From assembly GCA_036395835.1 (NCBI GenBank), contig DASWCW010000326.1:1-12466 (forward strand): a stretch of DNA of 12,466 nt, written 5' to 3'. Made by a program: the position numbers and the translations under genes. A model generated the notes under the pieces. It was given only the letters and a program-made list of their open reading frames with translations, did not search any database and had not been told where the DNA came from. Source of the stretch: AP-16 sp036395835. Its GTDB lineage: Bacteria; Pseudomonadota; Alphaproteobacteria; Rhizobiales; Xanthobacteraceae. Positions 6,244-12,466 of the stretch are shown piece by piece; the first letter of the stretch is position 1; each line of letters starts with the position of its first letter.

Positions 6244-6696
6244 TTACCCGTCGATCGCCATGGCAGCGCCCACGCGTGGCGCCGCGAGCTGTCGGCGCTG
6301 CCATGCATCGTGCAACGCCATTCCGCCGGCCATCGCGACCACGAAGACGATGACGTGCGGCGAGAGCGTTGCCAGATTTTCGATCGCCGGGCCCGGGCAC
6401 AATCCGACAAGGCCCCAGCCCACGCCGAACAGGGCCGAGCCGACGATCAGCGGACGATCGATCGCGCGCTTGCTCGCCCACCCGCTTTGCGGCGCAAGCA
6501 ATGGAGGACGTCGCGCCGCGAGCAGATAGCCCGCGCTCGATACGGCGAGCGCAGCAGCCATGACGGCGGCAAGGCTGGGATCCCAGGCGCCGAAAATATC
6601 GAGGAAGCCCAGGACCTTCTCAGGGTTCACCATGCCGGAAATCAGCAGGCCCCAGCCGAAGACGAAGCCGCACGCGAGGCTGGCGATCAGCAGCAT
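6244..6696 (-). CDS. YeeE/YedE-type membrane protein, DUF6691-like half (sulfur-compound transport family)
   Basis: 150 residues, hydrophobic with about four predicted membrane spans (roughly 1-22, 40-60, 82-100, 110-130). Signatures are FGWGLLISGMVNPEKVLGF near the N-terminus and GVGWGLVGLCPGPA with Cys100, both typical of the C-terminal half of YeeE/YedE transporters, seen here as a separate short protein (DUF6691). Full-length YeeE (TsuA) carries thiosulfate across the inner membrane through conserved cysteines; the half-size pairs are usually described as sulfur or sulfur-intermediate transport components. The start codon follows the stop of the partner gene after a single base, with GGAGG inside the partner's last codons, so translation is coupled. 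Substrate inferred from family only; no sulfur-oxidation enzyme or ArsR-type regulator is visible in the window. Confidence 0.85.
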   Translation of the reverse strand: MLLIASLACGFVFGWGLLISGMVNPEKVLGFLDIFGAWDPSLAAVMAAALAVSSAGYLLAARRPPLLAPQSGWASKRAIDRPLIVGSALFGVGWGLVGLCPGPAIENLATLSPHVIVFVVAMAGGMALHDAWQRRQLAAPRVGAAMAIDG

Positions 6697-6697
6697 G

Positions 6698-7123
6698 TCA
6701 ACCTCCGAGCACGTGTCGCGTAAAAGTCACGACGAGGATCGCAGTCGTCATGAACACGGCGGTGGCCGTGATCGAGCGGGGTGAAAGGCGCGCGATGCCG
6801 CAGACGCCGTGGCCGGACGTGCAGCCGCCGCCGAGGCGGGTGCCGAAGCCGACGAGGAGCCCCGCCGCGACGGTCACGCCATAGCTCGCCGGCATCTGCG
6901 GCGCGGCCAGCCCGTAGCCCACGACGGCGCCGGTGAGCGGCGCCAGGATCAGCCCGCCGAGGAACGCCAGCCGCCATGCTCTGTCGCCGTTCCCCCTCGC
7001 CAGACAACCGGAAAGGATTCCGCTGATGCCGGCGACCCGGCCGGCGAGCAGCATCAACAGCGCGGTGGCGAGCCCGATCAGCGCACCGCCGATCGCCGCG
7101 GAAAGCGGAGTGAAATTGGTCAT
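6698..7123 (-). CDS. YeeE/YedE family membrane protein, N-terminal-half type
   Basis: 141 residues from the ATG at 7123 (MTNFTPLSAAIGG...), which has GAGAGA about five bases upstream. A longer frame to 7258 exists, but its extra 45 residues are not membrane-like and cover the promoter. About four hydrophobic segments are visible. The conserved pieces are GISGILSGCL (Cys40) and GTRLGGGCTSGHGVCG (Cys101, Cys108), the sulf_transp / YeeE signature with cysteines thought to contact the sulfur substrate in the transport path. It forms a two-gene operon with the DUF6691-like partner; the two together approximate one full-length YeeE. A promoter (TTGATT-17-GATATA on the minus strand) sits upstream. 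Family is clear; transported compound (thiosulfate, sulfide-derived sulfur or other) is not shown. Confidence 0.88.
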   Translation of the reverse strand: MTNFTPLSAAIGGALIGLATALLMLLAGRVAGISGILSGCLARGNGDRAWRLAFLGGLILAPLTGAVVGYGLAAPQMPASYGVTVAAGLLVGFGTRLGGGCTSGHGVCGIARLSPRSITATAVFMTTAILVVTFTRHVLGG

Positions 7124-7174
7124 GGTCTCTCTCGACGCGGCACCCGGCCGCCGTCCGTCGTTCCACTGATTTCG

Positions 7175-7203
7175 TATATCCGCGGACGAAAGGATGGAAT
7201 CAA
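7175..7203 (-). promoter_or_regulatory. Promoter of the YeeE-type pair
   Basis: On the minus strand TTGATT (7203-7198) and GATATA (7180-7175) are separated by exactly 17 bases, a good sigma-70-type pair in a GC-rich setting. Transcription would begin near 7168, giving a leader of about 45 bases before the ATG at 7123. The bases around the -10 (ATATACGAAAT) are AT-rich and could hold an operator, but I see no clear dyad. Confidence 0.55.
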
Positions 7204-7220
7204 GAGGCAAGACGCGCCCG

Positions 7221-7261
7221 CCGCCGACACGCGCCGCGTGGGCGCCACTATAAGCCACGCC
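7221..7261 (+). repeat. Promoter-like 41-bp repeat, copy A
   Basis: Aligns without gaps to 8032-8072 with 34 of 41 bases identical by manual comparison; the best conserved parts are GACACGCGCC and TATAAGCCACGCC. Read on the plus strand it has CCGACA (7224-7229), 17 bases, then ACTATAAG, a weaker version of the sdhE promoter in copy B. No plus-strand gene follows within about 800 bases, so a transcript from here would be antisense to the exported-protein gene. It may be a leftover of a duplicated promoter. Confidence 0.6.
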
Positions 7262-7269
7262 GACGTGGC
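7254..7269 (-). terminator. Short hairpin downstream of exported-protein gene, possible terminator
   Basis: GCCACG (7254-7259) and CGTGGC (7264-7269) form a perfect 6-bp stem around CCGA. On the minus strand it is followed by TTATAG and lies about 28 bases beyond the stop codon of the exported-protein gene (7298), a sensible place for a weak terminator. The T-stretch is short, so the call is tentative; the hairpin also overlaps copy A of the promoter-like repeat. Confidence 0.35.
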
Positions 7270-7297
7270 GGACGGGCCCCGGCGCTCGAGCTTCAAC

Positions 7298-7909
7298 TCA
7301 GTGCTGCGGATGAGACACGAGATGGGGTGAGTCCTCCGCAAGCGAGTAGCCGTAACCCGTGCAGGTGATCGTGGGGTTTGTCGGGCTGAAGAGACCGGCT
7401 GGATTCGCCTTCCACAGCCAAGCATGCAAGTCGTAATGATGCAGTGCCAGTGGAATGAGCGGCTCGTGCCCCTCCATCGGCCCATCGAACGCCTGACCAA
7501 ACAGCACTGGCCGCTCCTTGATGCCGGTCTCCAGCGGTATGAACCACTCCACCGCCACGAGCTTCAGCTTGTCGCCGTTCGGCTCGTAGACAAGAATCGC
7601 GGGGCGCATTGGGTCTGGAGTGGGGCCGATCAGCTGCGGATTGAGGAAATGGATTCCCATGCCCCCGGCGGGATAGGGGACCCGCCCGTGACCTCCGCCG
7701 TGCGGATAGTGGACGCATCCCAACGTGGAAAAATACCCATCTCGGACGGCGACGTATGGGTCTTGGTATTTTTCCAACGCGGCGCGCACATTCTCGAGCT
7801 CTGGCGGCAGGGCAGGAGCTTGCGCCCGCCCGCTCGAGGTAGGCATTGAACCCAATACCAACAGCAAGATCACGCTCAGCACGTGATATCGAAACTGGCG
7901 CTTGGTCAC
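7298..7909 (-). CDS. Exported histidine-rich protein of unknown function
   Basis: I chose the GTG at 7909 (203 residues): it has AGGGGGA five bases upstream and gives a compact signal peptide (charged KRQFRYH, hydrophobic VLSVILLLVLGS, cleavage probably after GRAQA, residue 31). An in-frame ATG at 7936 adds nine residues but has a poor SD. The mature part, about 170 residues, is rich in His and aromatic residues: GCVHYPHGGGHGRV (Cys65, His67, His70, His74), GMGIHF (His87), EGHEP (His148) and LHHYDLHAWLW (His157, 158, 162), with a second Cys183 in ITCTGYGY. This could mean a metal site and one disulfide in the periplasm. It resembles a conserved hypothetical protein I associate with proteobacteria; I know no established function. 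The neighbours (YeeE pair, sdhE-mfd) do not explain it. It is flanked by two promoter-like direct repeats, which suggests a local rearrangement. Confidence 0.8.
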   Translation of the reverse strand: MTKRQFRYHVLSVILLLVLGSMPTSSGRAQAPALPPELENVRAALEKYQDPYVAVRDGYFSTLGCVHYPHGGGHGRVPYPAGGMGIHFLNPQLIGPTPDPMRPAILVYEPNGDKLKLVAVEWFIPLETGIKERPVLFGQAFDGPMEGHEPLIPLALHHYDLHAWLWKANPAGLFSPTNPTITCTGYGYSLAEDSPHLVSHPQH

Positions 7910-8031
7910 GGTTGTCCCCCTGTTTCCTGTCAGCATATCCCGATCGACATGAGCACCCGCAGCCGCTTCCCGGTAAAGTCATGATCATCGCAGTCAGGCG
8001 TTCGCACGACAAGTCCGCTCGCCGGTGCGCG

Positions 8032-8072
8032 CCGCTGACACGCGCCCCGGACGCGCCTATATAAGCCACGCC
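8032..8072 (+). repeat. Promoter-like 41-bp repeat, copy B
   Basis: Partner of 7221-7261 (34 of 41 identical, same orientation). This copy has the better promoter elements and is followed by sdhE. The two copies bracket the exported-protein gene, about 811 bases apart start to start. Confidence 0.6.
8035..8063 (+). promoter_or_regulatory. Promoter of the sdhE-mfd operon
   Basis: CTGACA (8035-8040), 17 bases of GC-rich spacer, then TATATA (8058-8063) is a near-consensus sigma-70-type promoter. Transcription would start around 8070, 38 bases before the sdhE ATG. The next stretch contains a small GC hairpin (8070-8086) followed by four T, so the 5' end of the mRNA would begin in that hairpin. 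Confidence 0.65.
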
Positions 8073-8090
8073 CGGCCCGTCCGGGCTTTT
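8070..8090 (+). terminator. Leader hairpin with T4 tail (attenuator-like or 5' stabiliser)
   Basis: GCCCGG (8070-8075) and CCGGGC (8081-8086) pair perfectly around CCCGT and are followed by TTTT (8087-8090). In form it is a minimal intrinsic terminator, but it sits at the predicted transcription start of sdhE-mfd, too early to end that transcript normally. It may shield the 5' end, or stop plus-strand transcripts arriving from upstream (for example from repeat copy A). Confidence 0.45.
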
Positions 8091-8107
8091 GGCGTTGAGG
8101 ATTTCTC

Positions 8108-8401
8108 ATGACCGGATCGACGCGGTCGAGCGCTGGGCTCGACCTTCGCCGCCGCAAATTGCTGTTCCGCTCCTGGCATCGCGGCATGCGCGAGATGGAT
8201 CTGGTCATGGGCCGGTTCGCCGATGCGGAGATCGCCACGCTCAGCGAGGCGGAGCTCGACGAATATGAGCGCCTCGTCGAGCTGCCGGACGGGGAGCTGC
8301 TGGCCTGGGTCACGGGCGAGCAAAAAATCCCGGCCGAACATGACGGGGCCGTGCTGCGGCGGCTGCGCGCGTTTCACCACACATCGGGCACGGAGCGCTG
8401 A
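8108..8401 (+). CDS. sdhE: Succinate dehydrogenase assembly factor SdhE (DUF339/Sdh5 family)
   Basis: 97 residues. SdhE/Sdh5 proteins are small cytosolic helpers that promote covalent attachment of FAD to the SdhA flavoprotein subunit. The hallmark RGxxE motif is present as RGMRE (Arg25-Glu29) in the context LLFRSWHRGMREMDLVMGRF, followed by LSEAELDEYERLVELPDGELLAWV, the standard helical core. Length is usual for alphaproteobacteria. GAGGA lies seven bases before the ATG and a good promoter sits upstream. Its stop codon overlaps the mfd start by one base (TGATG), so the two are translationally coupled; this sdhE-mfd pairing is common in Hyphomicrobiales, often with recG on the other side. Here the other side holds the exported-protein gene, and recG is not seen. 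Confidence 0.93.
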   Translation: MTGSTRSSAGLDLRRRKLLFRSWHRGMREMDLVMGRFADAEIATLSEAELDEYERLVELPDGELLAWVTGEQKIPAEHDGAVLRRLRAFHHTSGTER

Positions 8402-11400
8402 TGGCGCGTTCACCGGCGGAATTGCTGCAGCCGAGGCGTCCGCTCACGCTCGCCGGCGTTGCGGACGGGGCCGCGGCGCTGGTCGTGGCGGATCTTGCGC
8501 GCGCGATCGCGGCGCGCGCCGATGCGCCGGCAACTTCGCTCGTGATGGTCTGCCGCGATGCGCCGCGCATGGGCGAGCTTTGCCGCGCGCTCGAATTCTT
8601 CGCCCCGGAAATTTCCGCGCTCGAGTTCCCGGCCTGGGATTGTCTGCCGTACGACCGGGTGTCGCCGCATCCGAGTGCGGTCGCGCAGCGAATGCTCGCG
8701 CTGTCGCGGCTCGCGCGCGCCAAACGCCACGGTCCCTCGATCCTGCTCACGACCGTCAACGCCGCGCTGCAGCGGGTGCCGCCGCGCGAGCTCGTCGCCA
8801 CGCAATCGCTCTCCGCCGCGCCCGGCAATATGCTCGCCATGGACGGCGTGGTGCGCTGGCTCGAGCTCAACGGCTTTACCCGCGCGTCCACCGTGCGCGA
8901 TGCCGGCGAATACGCCGTGCGCGGCGGCATCATCGATCTGTTCGCGCCCGGCATGGAGCTCGGCGTCCGCCTCGATTTCTTCGGCGACGCGCTGGAATCG
9001 ATCCGCAGCTTCGATCCGCAGACGCAGCGCAGCTCCGGGCAATTGCGCGCGCTCGACCTCGTGCCCATGAGCGAGTTCCAGCTCGCGCCGGAAACCATCC
9101 GCCGCTTTCGCCAGGGCTATGCGAAGGAGTTCGGCGCCGCCCCGCCGGACGACATCTTGTACGAAGCGGTGAGCGAAGGCCGCCGCTATCCCGGCATGGA
9201 GCATTGGCTTCCGCTGTTCCACGAGAAGCTCGATACGTTGTTCGACTACGCGCCGGGCTCTGCGGTCGCGCTCGATCCGCTGGTCGAGGACGCGGCCAAG
9301 GAGCGGCTCGCGCAGATCGCCGATTATTATCAGGCCCGCTGCGACGCGCTCGATGCCAAGGCCGCGGGCGCGCCGTACAAGCCGCTGCCGCCGGACCGGC
9401 TTTATTTGAGCGAATCCGAATGGACGGAGCGGCTCGGGTCCGTGCCGCTCGCCCGGCTGACGCCGTTCTCGGTCCCGGAACGCGGCGACGGCGCTACCGT
9501 CGAGATCGGTACGCGACAGGGACGCAATTTCGCCGCCGAGCGCGCGGAGCCCCACGGCAGTCTGTTCGACGCCGTTGCCGCCCACGTCGGCGCCCTGCAG
9601 GCGGGCGGCAAGCGCGTCGTGATCGCATTGTGGAGCGAGGGCGCGCGCGAACGCATGCGCCACGTGCTCGCCGACCACGAGCTCGTCAACCTCGTTGACG
9701 TGGCGAATTTTCCCGATGCGCTGCGGAGGCCGAAGTCCGAAGCGGGACTTGCGGTGCTCGGGCTCGAGGCCGGGTTCGAAACTTCCGAGCTCGCGGTCGT
9801 CGGCGAGCAGGACATTCTCGGCGATCGCCTGGTGCGGCCGCGGCGCGGCGGCAAGCGCGCCGCCGATTTCATCGCGGAGGTGACGAGCCTCACGGCCGGC
9901 GATCTCGTCGTCCACATCGACCACGGCATCGGCCGGTTCGCCGGCCTTAGCAATATCGAGGCCGCCGGCGCCCCGCACGATTGCCTGGAGATCCATTATG
10001 CGGGCGGCGACAAGCTGTTCCTGCCGGTCGAGAACATCGAGCTGTTGTCGCGCTACGGAACCGAGGAGGCGAGCGTCGACCTCGACCGGCTCGGCGGAGG
10101 CGGCTGGCAGGCGCGCAAGGCGCGGCTCAAGCAGCGCATCCGCGAGATCGCCGGCGAGCTGATCAAGGTCGCGGCCGAGCGGCAGCTGCGCGAGGCGCCG
10201 CGGCTCACGATCGGGCACGGGCTCTACGACGAGTTCTGCGCCGGCTTCCCGTATGAGGAGACCGAGGACCAGCAGGCCACGATCGACCAGGTGCTCGACG
10301 ATCTCGACGCCGGCCGCCCGATGGACCGCCTGGTGTGCGGCGACGTCGGGTTCGGCAAGACCGAGGTCGCGCTGCGCGCGGCCTTCGTCGCGGTGATGAA
10401 CGGCAAGCAGGTCGCCGTGGTGGTCCCGACCACGCTGCTCGCGCGCCAGCACGCCAAGACCTTCACCGACCGCTTCCGCGCCTTCCCCGTCCACGTCGCG
10501 CAGCTCTCGCGCCTCGTCTCCGCTGCGGACCTCGCCAAGGCCAAGCAGGCGCTCGCCGACGGCACGCTCGACATCGCCATCGGCACCCACGCGCTGCTCG
10601 GCAAGAACGTGCGGTTCAAGGATCTCGGCCTCGTCGTCATCGACGAGGAGCAGCATTTCGGCGTGGCGCACAAGGAGAAGCTCAAAAAACTGCGCGCCGA
10701 GGTCCACGTGCTGACCCTGACCGCGACGCCGATCCCGCGCACGCTGCAATTGGCTTTGACCGGCGTGCGCGAGCTCTCGATCATTGCCTCGCCGCCCGTC
10801 GACCGCCTTGCGGTGCGCACGTTCGTCTCGCCGTTCGACCCGCTGGTCGTGCGCGAGGCGCTGCTGCGCGAGCGCTACCGCGGCGGCCAGGCCTTCTACG
10901 TATGCCCGCACATCGAGGACCTCGCCGAGGCCAAGGAGTTCCTCGACGGCAACGTGCCGGAGGCGCGCACCACGATGGCGCACGGGCAGATGCCCTCGCG
11001 CGTGCTCGACGACGTGATGTCGGCGTTCTACGACGGCAAATACGACGTGCTGCTGTCGACCGCGATCATCGAATCCGGCCTCGACATCCCGACCACCAAC
11101 ACGCTGATCGTTTTTCGCGCCGACCGGTTCGGCCTCTCCCAGCTCTATCAGCTGCGCGGGCGGGTCGGGCGCTCGAAGACCCGCGCCTACGCGCTGTTCA
11201 CCTTGCCGGTAGCGAAGAAGATCACGCCGCAGGCCGAGCGCCGGCTCAAAGTGCTGCAATCGCTCGATACGCTGGGCGCCGGGTTCCAGCTCGCCTCCCA
11301 CGATCTCGACATCCGCGGCGCCGGCAATCTGCTGGGCGAAGAGCAGTCCGGGCACATCAAGGAGGTCGGCTTCGAGCTCTATCAGCAGATGCTGGAGGAG

Positions 11401-11907
11401 GCGGTGCTGAGTCTGAAAGCCGGCATCGCGGCGCCGGCCCCGGAAAAATGGTCGCCCCAGATCACGATCGGCACGCCCGTGCTCATCCCCGAGGATTATG
11501 TCCCGGACCTCAACGTGCGGCTCACGCTCTATCGCCGGCTTGCCGAGATCGAGGACGAGCGCGAGATCGACGCGTTCGGGGCCGAGCTCGCCGACCGTTT
11601 CGGCCCGGTCCCGGAGGAGGTGCGCCAGCTCCTGAAGATCGTCGCCATCAAGGCGCTGTGCCGCCAGGCCAATGTGGAGAAGATCGAGGCCGGGCCCAAG
11701 GGCGCGGTGATCGCCTTCCGCGACAACAGCTTTGCCAATCCCGACGCACTGATCCGGTTCATCGGCGAGCACGACCACGCTCGCGTACGGCCCGACATGA
11801 AGGTGGTGTTCTTCGACGAATGGGAGCGGCCCGAGCAGCGGCTCGACGGCGCCACCAGCATCTTGCGCAACCTCGCGCGCATCGCCGAGCCCGCCAAGGC
11901 GGCATGA
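8401..11907 (+). CDS. mfd: Transcription-repair coupling factor Mfd
   Basis: 1168 residues, full length for the family. Mfd recognises RNA polymerase stalled at DNA lesions, displaces it by ATP-driven translocation and recruits UvrA for nucleotide excision repair. The N-terminal UvrB-like module shows FPAWDCLPYDRVSPHP; the RNA-polymerase-interacting domain begins near residue 498 (LTAGDLVVHIDHGIGRFAGL). The superfamily-2 motor has Walker A GDVGFGKTE (647-655, Lys653), the DEEQ box (748-751), TATPIPRTLQ, and motif VI QLRGRVGRS from residue 917, followed by the GAGFQLASHDLDIRGAGNLLG block typical of Mfd. The C-terminal regulatory domain runs from about residue 1020 to the end. No frameshift or missing motif was seen. 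It starts within the sdhE stop codon. The large open frame on the opposite strand is a GC-codon artefact. Confidence 0.98.
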   Translation: MARSPAELLQPRRPLTLAGVADGAAALVVADLARAIAARADAPATSLVMVCRDAPRMGELCRALEFFAPEISALEFPAWDCLPYDRVSPHPSAVAQRMLALSRLARAKRHGPSILLTTVNAALQRVPPRELVATQSLSAAPGNMLAMDGVVRWLELNGFTRASTVRDAGEYAVRGGIIDLFAPGMELGVRLDFFGDALESIRSFDPQTQRSSGQLRALDLVPMSEFQLAPETIRRFRQGYAKEFGAAPPDDILYEAVSEGRRYPGMEHWLPLFHEKLDTLFDYAPGSAVALDPLVEDAAKERLAQIADYYQARCDALDAKAAGAPYKPLPPDRLYLSESEWTERLGSVPLARLTPFSVPERGDGATVEIGTRQGRNFAAERAEPHGSLFDAVAAHVGALQAGGKRVVIALWSEGARERMRHVLADHELVNLVDVANFPDALRRPKSEAGLAVLGLEAGFETSELAVVGEQDILGDRLVRPRRGGKRAADFIAEVTSLTAGDLVVHIDHGIGRFAGLSNIEAAGAPHDCLEIHYAGGDKLFLPVENIELLSRYGTEEASVDLDRLGGGGWQARKARLKQRIREIAGELIKVAAERQLREAPRLTIGHGLYDEFCAGFPYEETEDQQATIDQVLDDLDAGRPMDRLVCGDVGFGKTEVALRAAFVAVMNGKQVAVVVPTTLLARQHAKTFTDRFRAFPVHVAQLSRLVSAADLAKAKQALADGTLDIAIGTHALLGKNVRFKDLGLVVIDEEQHFGVAHKEKLKKLRAEVHVLTLTATPIPRTLQLALTGVRELSIIASPPVDRLAVRTFVSPFDPLVVREALLRERYRGGQAFYVCPHIEDLAEAKEFLDGNVPEARTTMAHGQMPSRVLDDVMSAFYDGKYDVLLSTAIIESGLDIPTTNTLIVFRADRFGLSQLYQLRGRVGRSKTRAYALFTLPVAKKITPQAERRLKVLQSLDTLGAGFQLASHDLDIRGAGNLLGEEQSGHIKEVGFELYQQMLEEAVLSLKAGIAAPAPEKWSPQITIGTPVLIPEDYVPDLNVRLTLYRRLAEIEDEREIDAFGAELADRFGPVPEEVRQLLKIVAIKALCRQANVEKIEAGPKGAVIAFRDNSFANPDALIRFIGEHDHARVRPDMKVVFFDEWERPEQRLDGATSILRNLARIAEPAKAA

Positions 11908-12096
11908 GCTTCCGGTATCGTAGGGTGGGTTGAGCGTCCTAGGCGGCCACAGGCCCGGCGGGTTTCGCTCCGCTGAGCGAACGGGGCTAAAATCATAGAT
12001 TGTAAACGCTTGGGAAGCGGACAAGCCTAAGCAGTATTTTGACGAATTGAAATGGTTTAAATCCTTGATCCTGCGCTAAAAAATCATGAACAAGAG
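11908..12096. other. Convergent intergenic gap with AT-rich core and repeat-like fragment
   Basis: 189 bases between the stops of mfd and the DsbA-like gene. The left part starts with GTAGGGTGGGTTGAGCG (11924-11940), which resembles the first arm of the 'GTAGGGTGGGTT...' intergenic repeats common in Bradyrhizobium-type genomes; no complementary second arm is present, so it would be a worn fragment. A small imperfect hairpin (TTCGCT/AGCGAA, 11964-11981) could be the 3' end of the mfd transcript but lacks a T-run. From about 11985 to 12090 the sequence is strikingly AT-rich against its surroundings. A run of A at 12078-12083 gives a T6 on the minus strand, perhaps ending the DsbA-like transcript. 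No gene is seen. Confidence 0.4.
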
Positions 12097-12466
12097 TCAG
12101 CCTGACGGCATTTCTGCCTCGGAAACGGCCCGCGCGGCGCCTTTCGCATATTCAGCTGCCGCGCGTCCCATCGCGTCGGCGAGATAGGCCGGATCCTGCG
12201 CACCTGAGACCGCGAGCACGTTGCCGAAGATGAAGCAGGGCACGCCGTCGACGCCGGCCTCCTTGGCGGCACGGGCCTCGCGCTCGACGCGCTCGACGTC
12301 GGCGTCGCTCTCGAGCAGCTTGCGTACGACCTCGCCGTCCATGCCGCAGTCGACCGCGGCGCCGACCAGCACTTCCACGTCGGTCAGGTCGGCGCCTGCG
12401 GAGAAGTACAGCTCCATCAGCCGCTGCTTCATGCGCCCCGCATCCGAGGTGTTGCGCGCCCACAGG
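12097..12466 (-). CDS. DsbA/FrnE-like thioredoxin-fold protein, C-terminal part
   Basis: The frame is open to the right edge (LWARNTSDAGRMKQRLMELY... to MPSG, stop at 12097-12099), so the gene begins beyond the window; the internal Met at 12432 is not its start. About 122 residues are visible. The order of features is that of the helical insert and C-terminal half of DsbA-family FrnE-like proteins (PF01323): MKQRLMELYFSAGADLTDVE, VLVGAAVDCGMDGEVVRKLL, EAGVDGVPCFIF and a final helix DPAYLADAMGRAAAE. The VP pair in GVDGVPCFIF is the cis-proline loop next to the active site in thioredoxin folds. The CxxC or equivalent N-terminal active site is outside the window, so whether this is an oxidoreductase or an HCCA-isomerase-like relative cannot be decided. 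It converges on mfd. Confidence 0.85.
   Translation of the reverse strand, partial: LWARNTSDAGRMKQRLMELYFSAGADLTDVEVLVGAAVDCGMDGEVVRKLLESDADVERVEREARAAKEAGVDGVPCFIFGNVLAVSGAQDPAYLADAMGRAAAEYAKGAARAVSEAEMPSG

Noticed and set aside
7293..8069. 258-codon minus-strand frame covering the exported-protein gene in another frame, starting MAYIGA, similar to the start MAYSGA of the long frame at 7258
   Set aside because: The shared MAYxGA start is only a translation of the 41-bp repeat at the two sites; the rest is Arg/Ser-rich, and the exported-protein frame has a signal peptide and natural composition.
8410..12024. Very long open frame (1204 codons) on the minus strand opposite mfd
   Set aside because: It mirrors mfd codons in a GC-rich genome, is Arg/Glu/His-rich with no recognisable domain, and Mfd on the plus strand is unmistakable.

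Overview
The window looks like chromosomal DNA of a GC-rich alphaproteobacterium, most likely of the Hyphomicrobiales (Bradyrhizobium / Rhodopseudomonas / Xanthobacteraceae type). This rests on the very high GC content, the sdhE-mfd gene pair, and the style of the proteins. No rRNA, tRNA, CRISPR array, transposase or phage gene was found. Taxonomy and most functional calls come from recognising families by eye, not from a database search.

Layout, left to right. (1) Positions 1-1722, plus strand: the tail of an isoprenylcysteine carboxyl methyltransferase-like protein, a stand-alone acyltransferase that resembles the catalytic domain of 2-oxoacid dehydrogenase E2, and a short-chain dehydrogenase/reductase. 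(2) Positions 1744-5338, minus strand: four closely spaced genes, read from right to left as pirin, pirin, an amidohydrolase-2 family protein, and a SAM methyltransferase. (3) Positions 5438-5848, plus strand: a divergent HxlR-type regulator. The gap between it and the pirin operon carries a perfect 11-bp inverted repeat that looks like its operator. (4) Positions 5849-6243: a gene-free, hairpin-rich stretch. (5) Positions 6244-7123, minus strand: a coupled pair of half-size YeeE/YedE-type membrane proteins (sulfur-compound transport family) with a recognisable promoter. (6) Positions 7298-7909, minus strand: a His-rich exported protein of unknown function, bracketed by two 41-bp promoter-like direct repeats. 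(7) Positions 8108-11907, plus strand: sdhE (FAD assembly factor for succinate dehydrogenase), which overlaps mfd (transcription-repair coupling factor) by one base. (8) Positions 11908-12096: an AT-rich convergent gap. (9) From 12097 to the window end, minus strand: the C-terminal part of a DsbA/FrnE-like thioredoxin-fold protein.

The HxlR/pirin block is the most coherent unit. A redox- or electrophile-responsive type of regulator appears to sit over two complete pirins (quercetinase-like cupins), a metal-site-degenerate amidohydrolase and a methyltransferase. This would fit response to, or turnover of, an aromatic or otherwise reactive compound, but the substrate cannot be read from sequence. 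The most interesting points are the amidohydrolase that has lost most of its metal ligands, the operator that contains the regulator's own ribosome binding site, the duplicated promoter module around the exported-protein gene, and the structured gap at 5849-6243.
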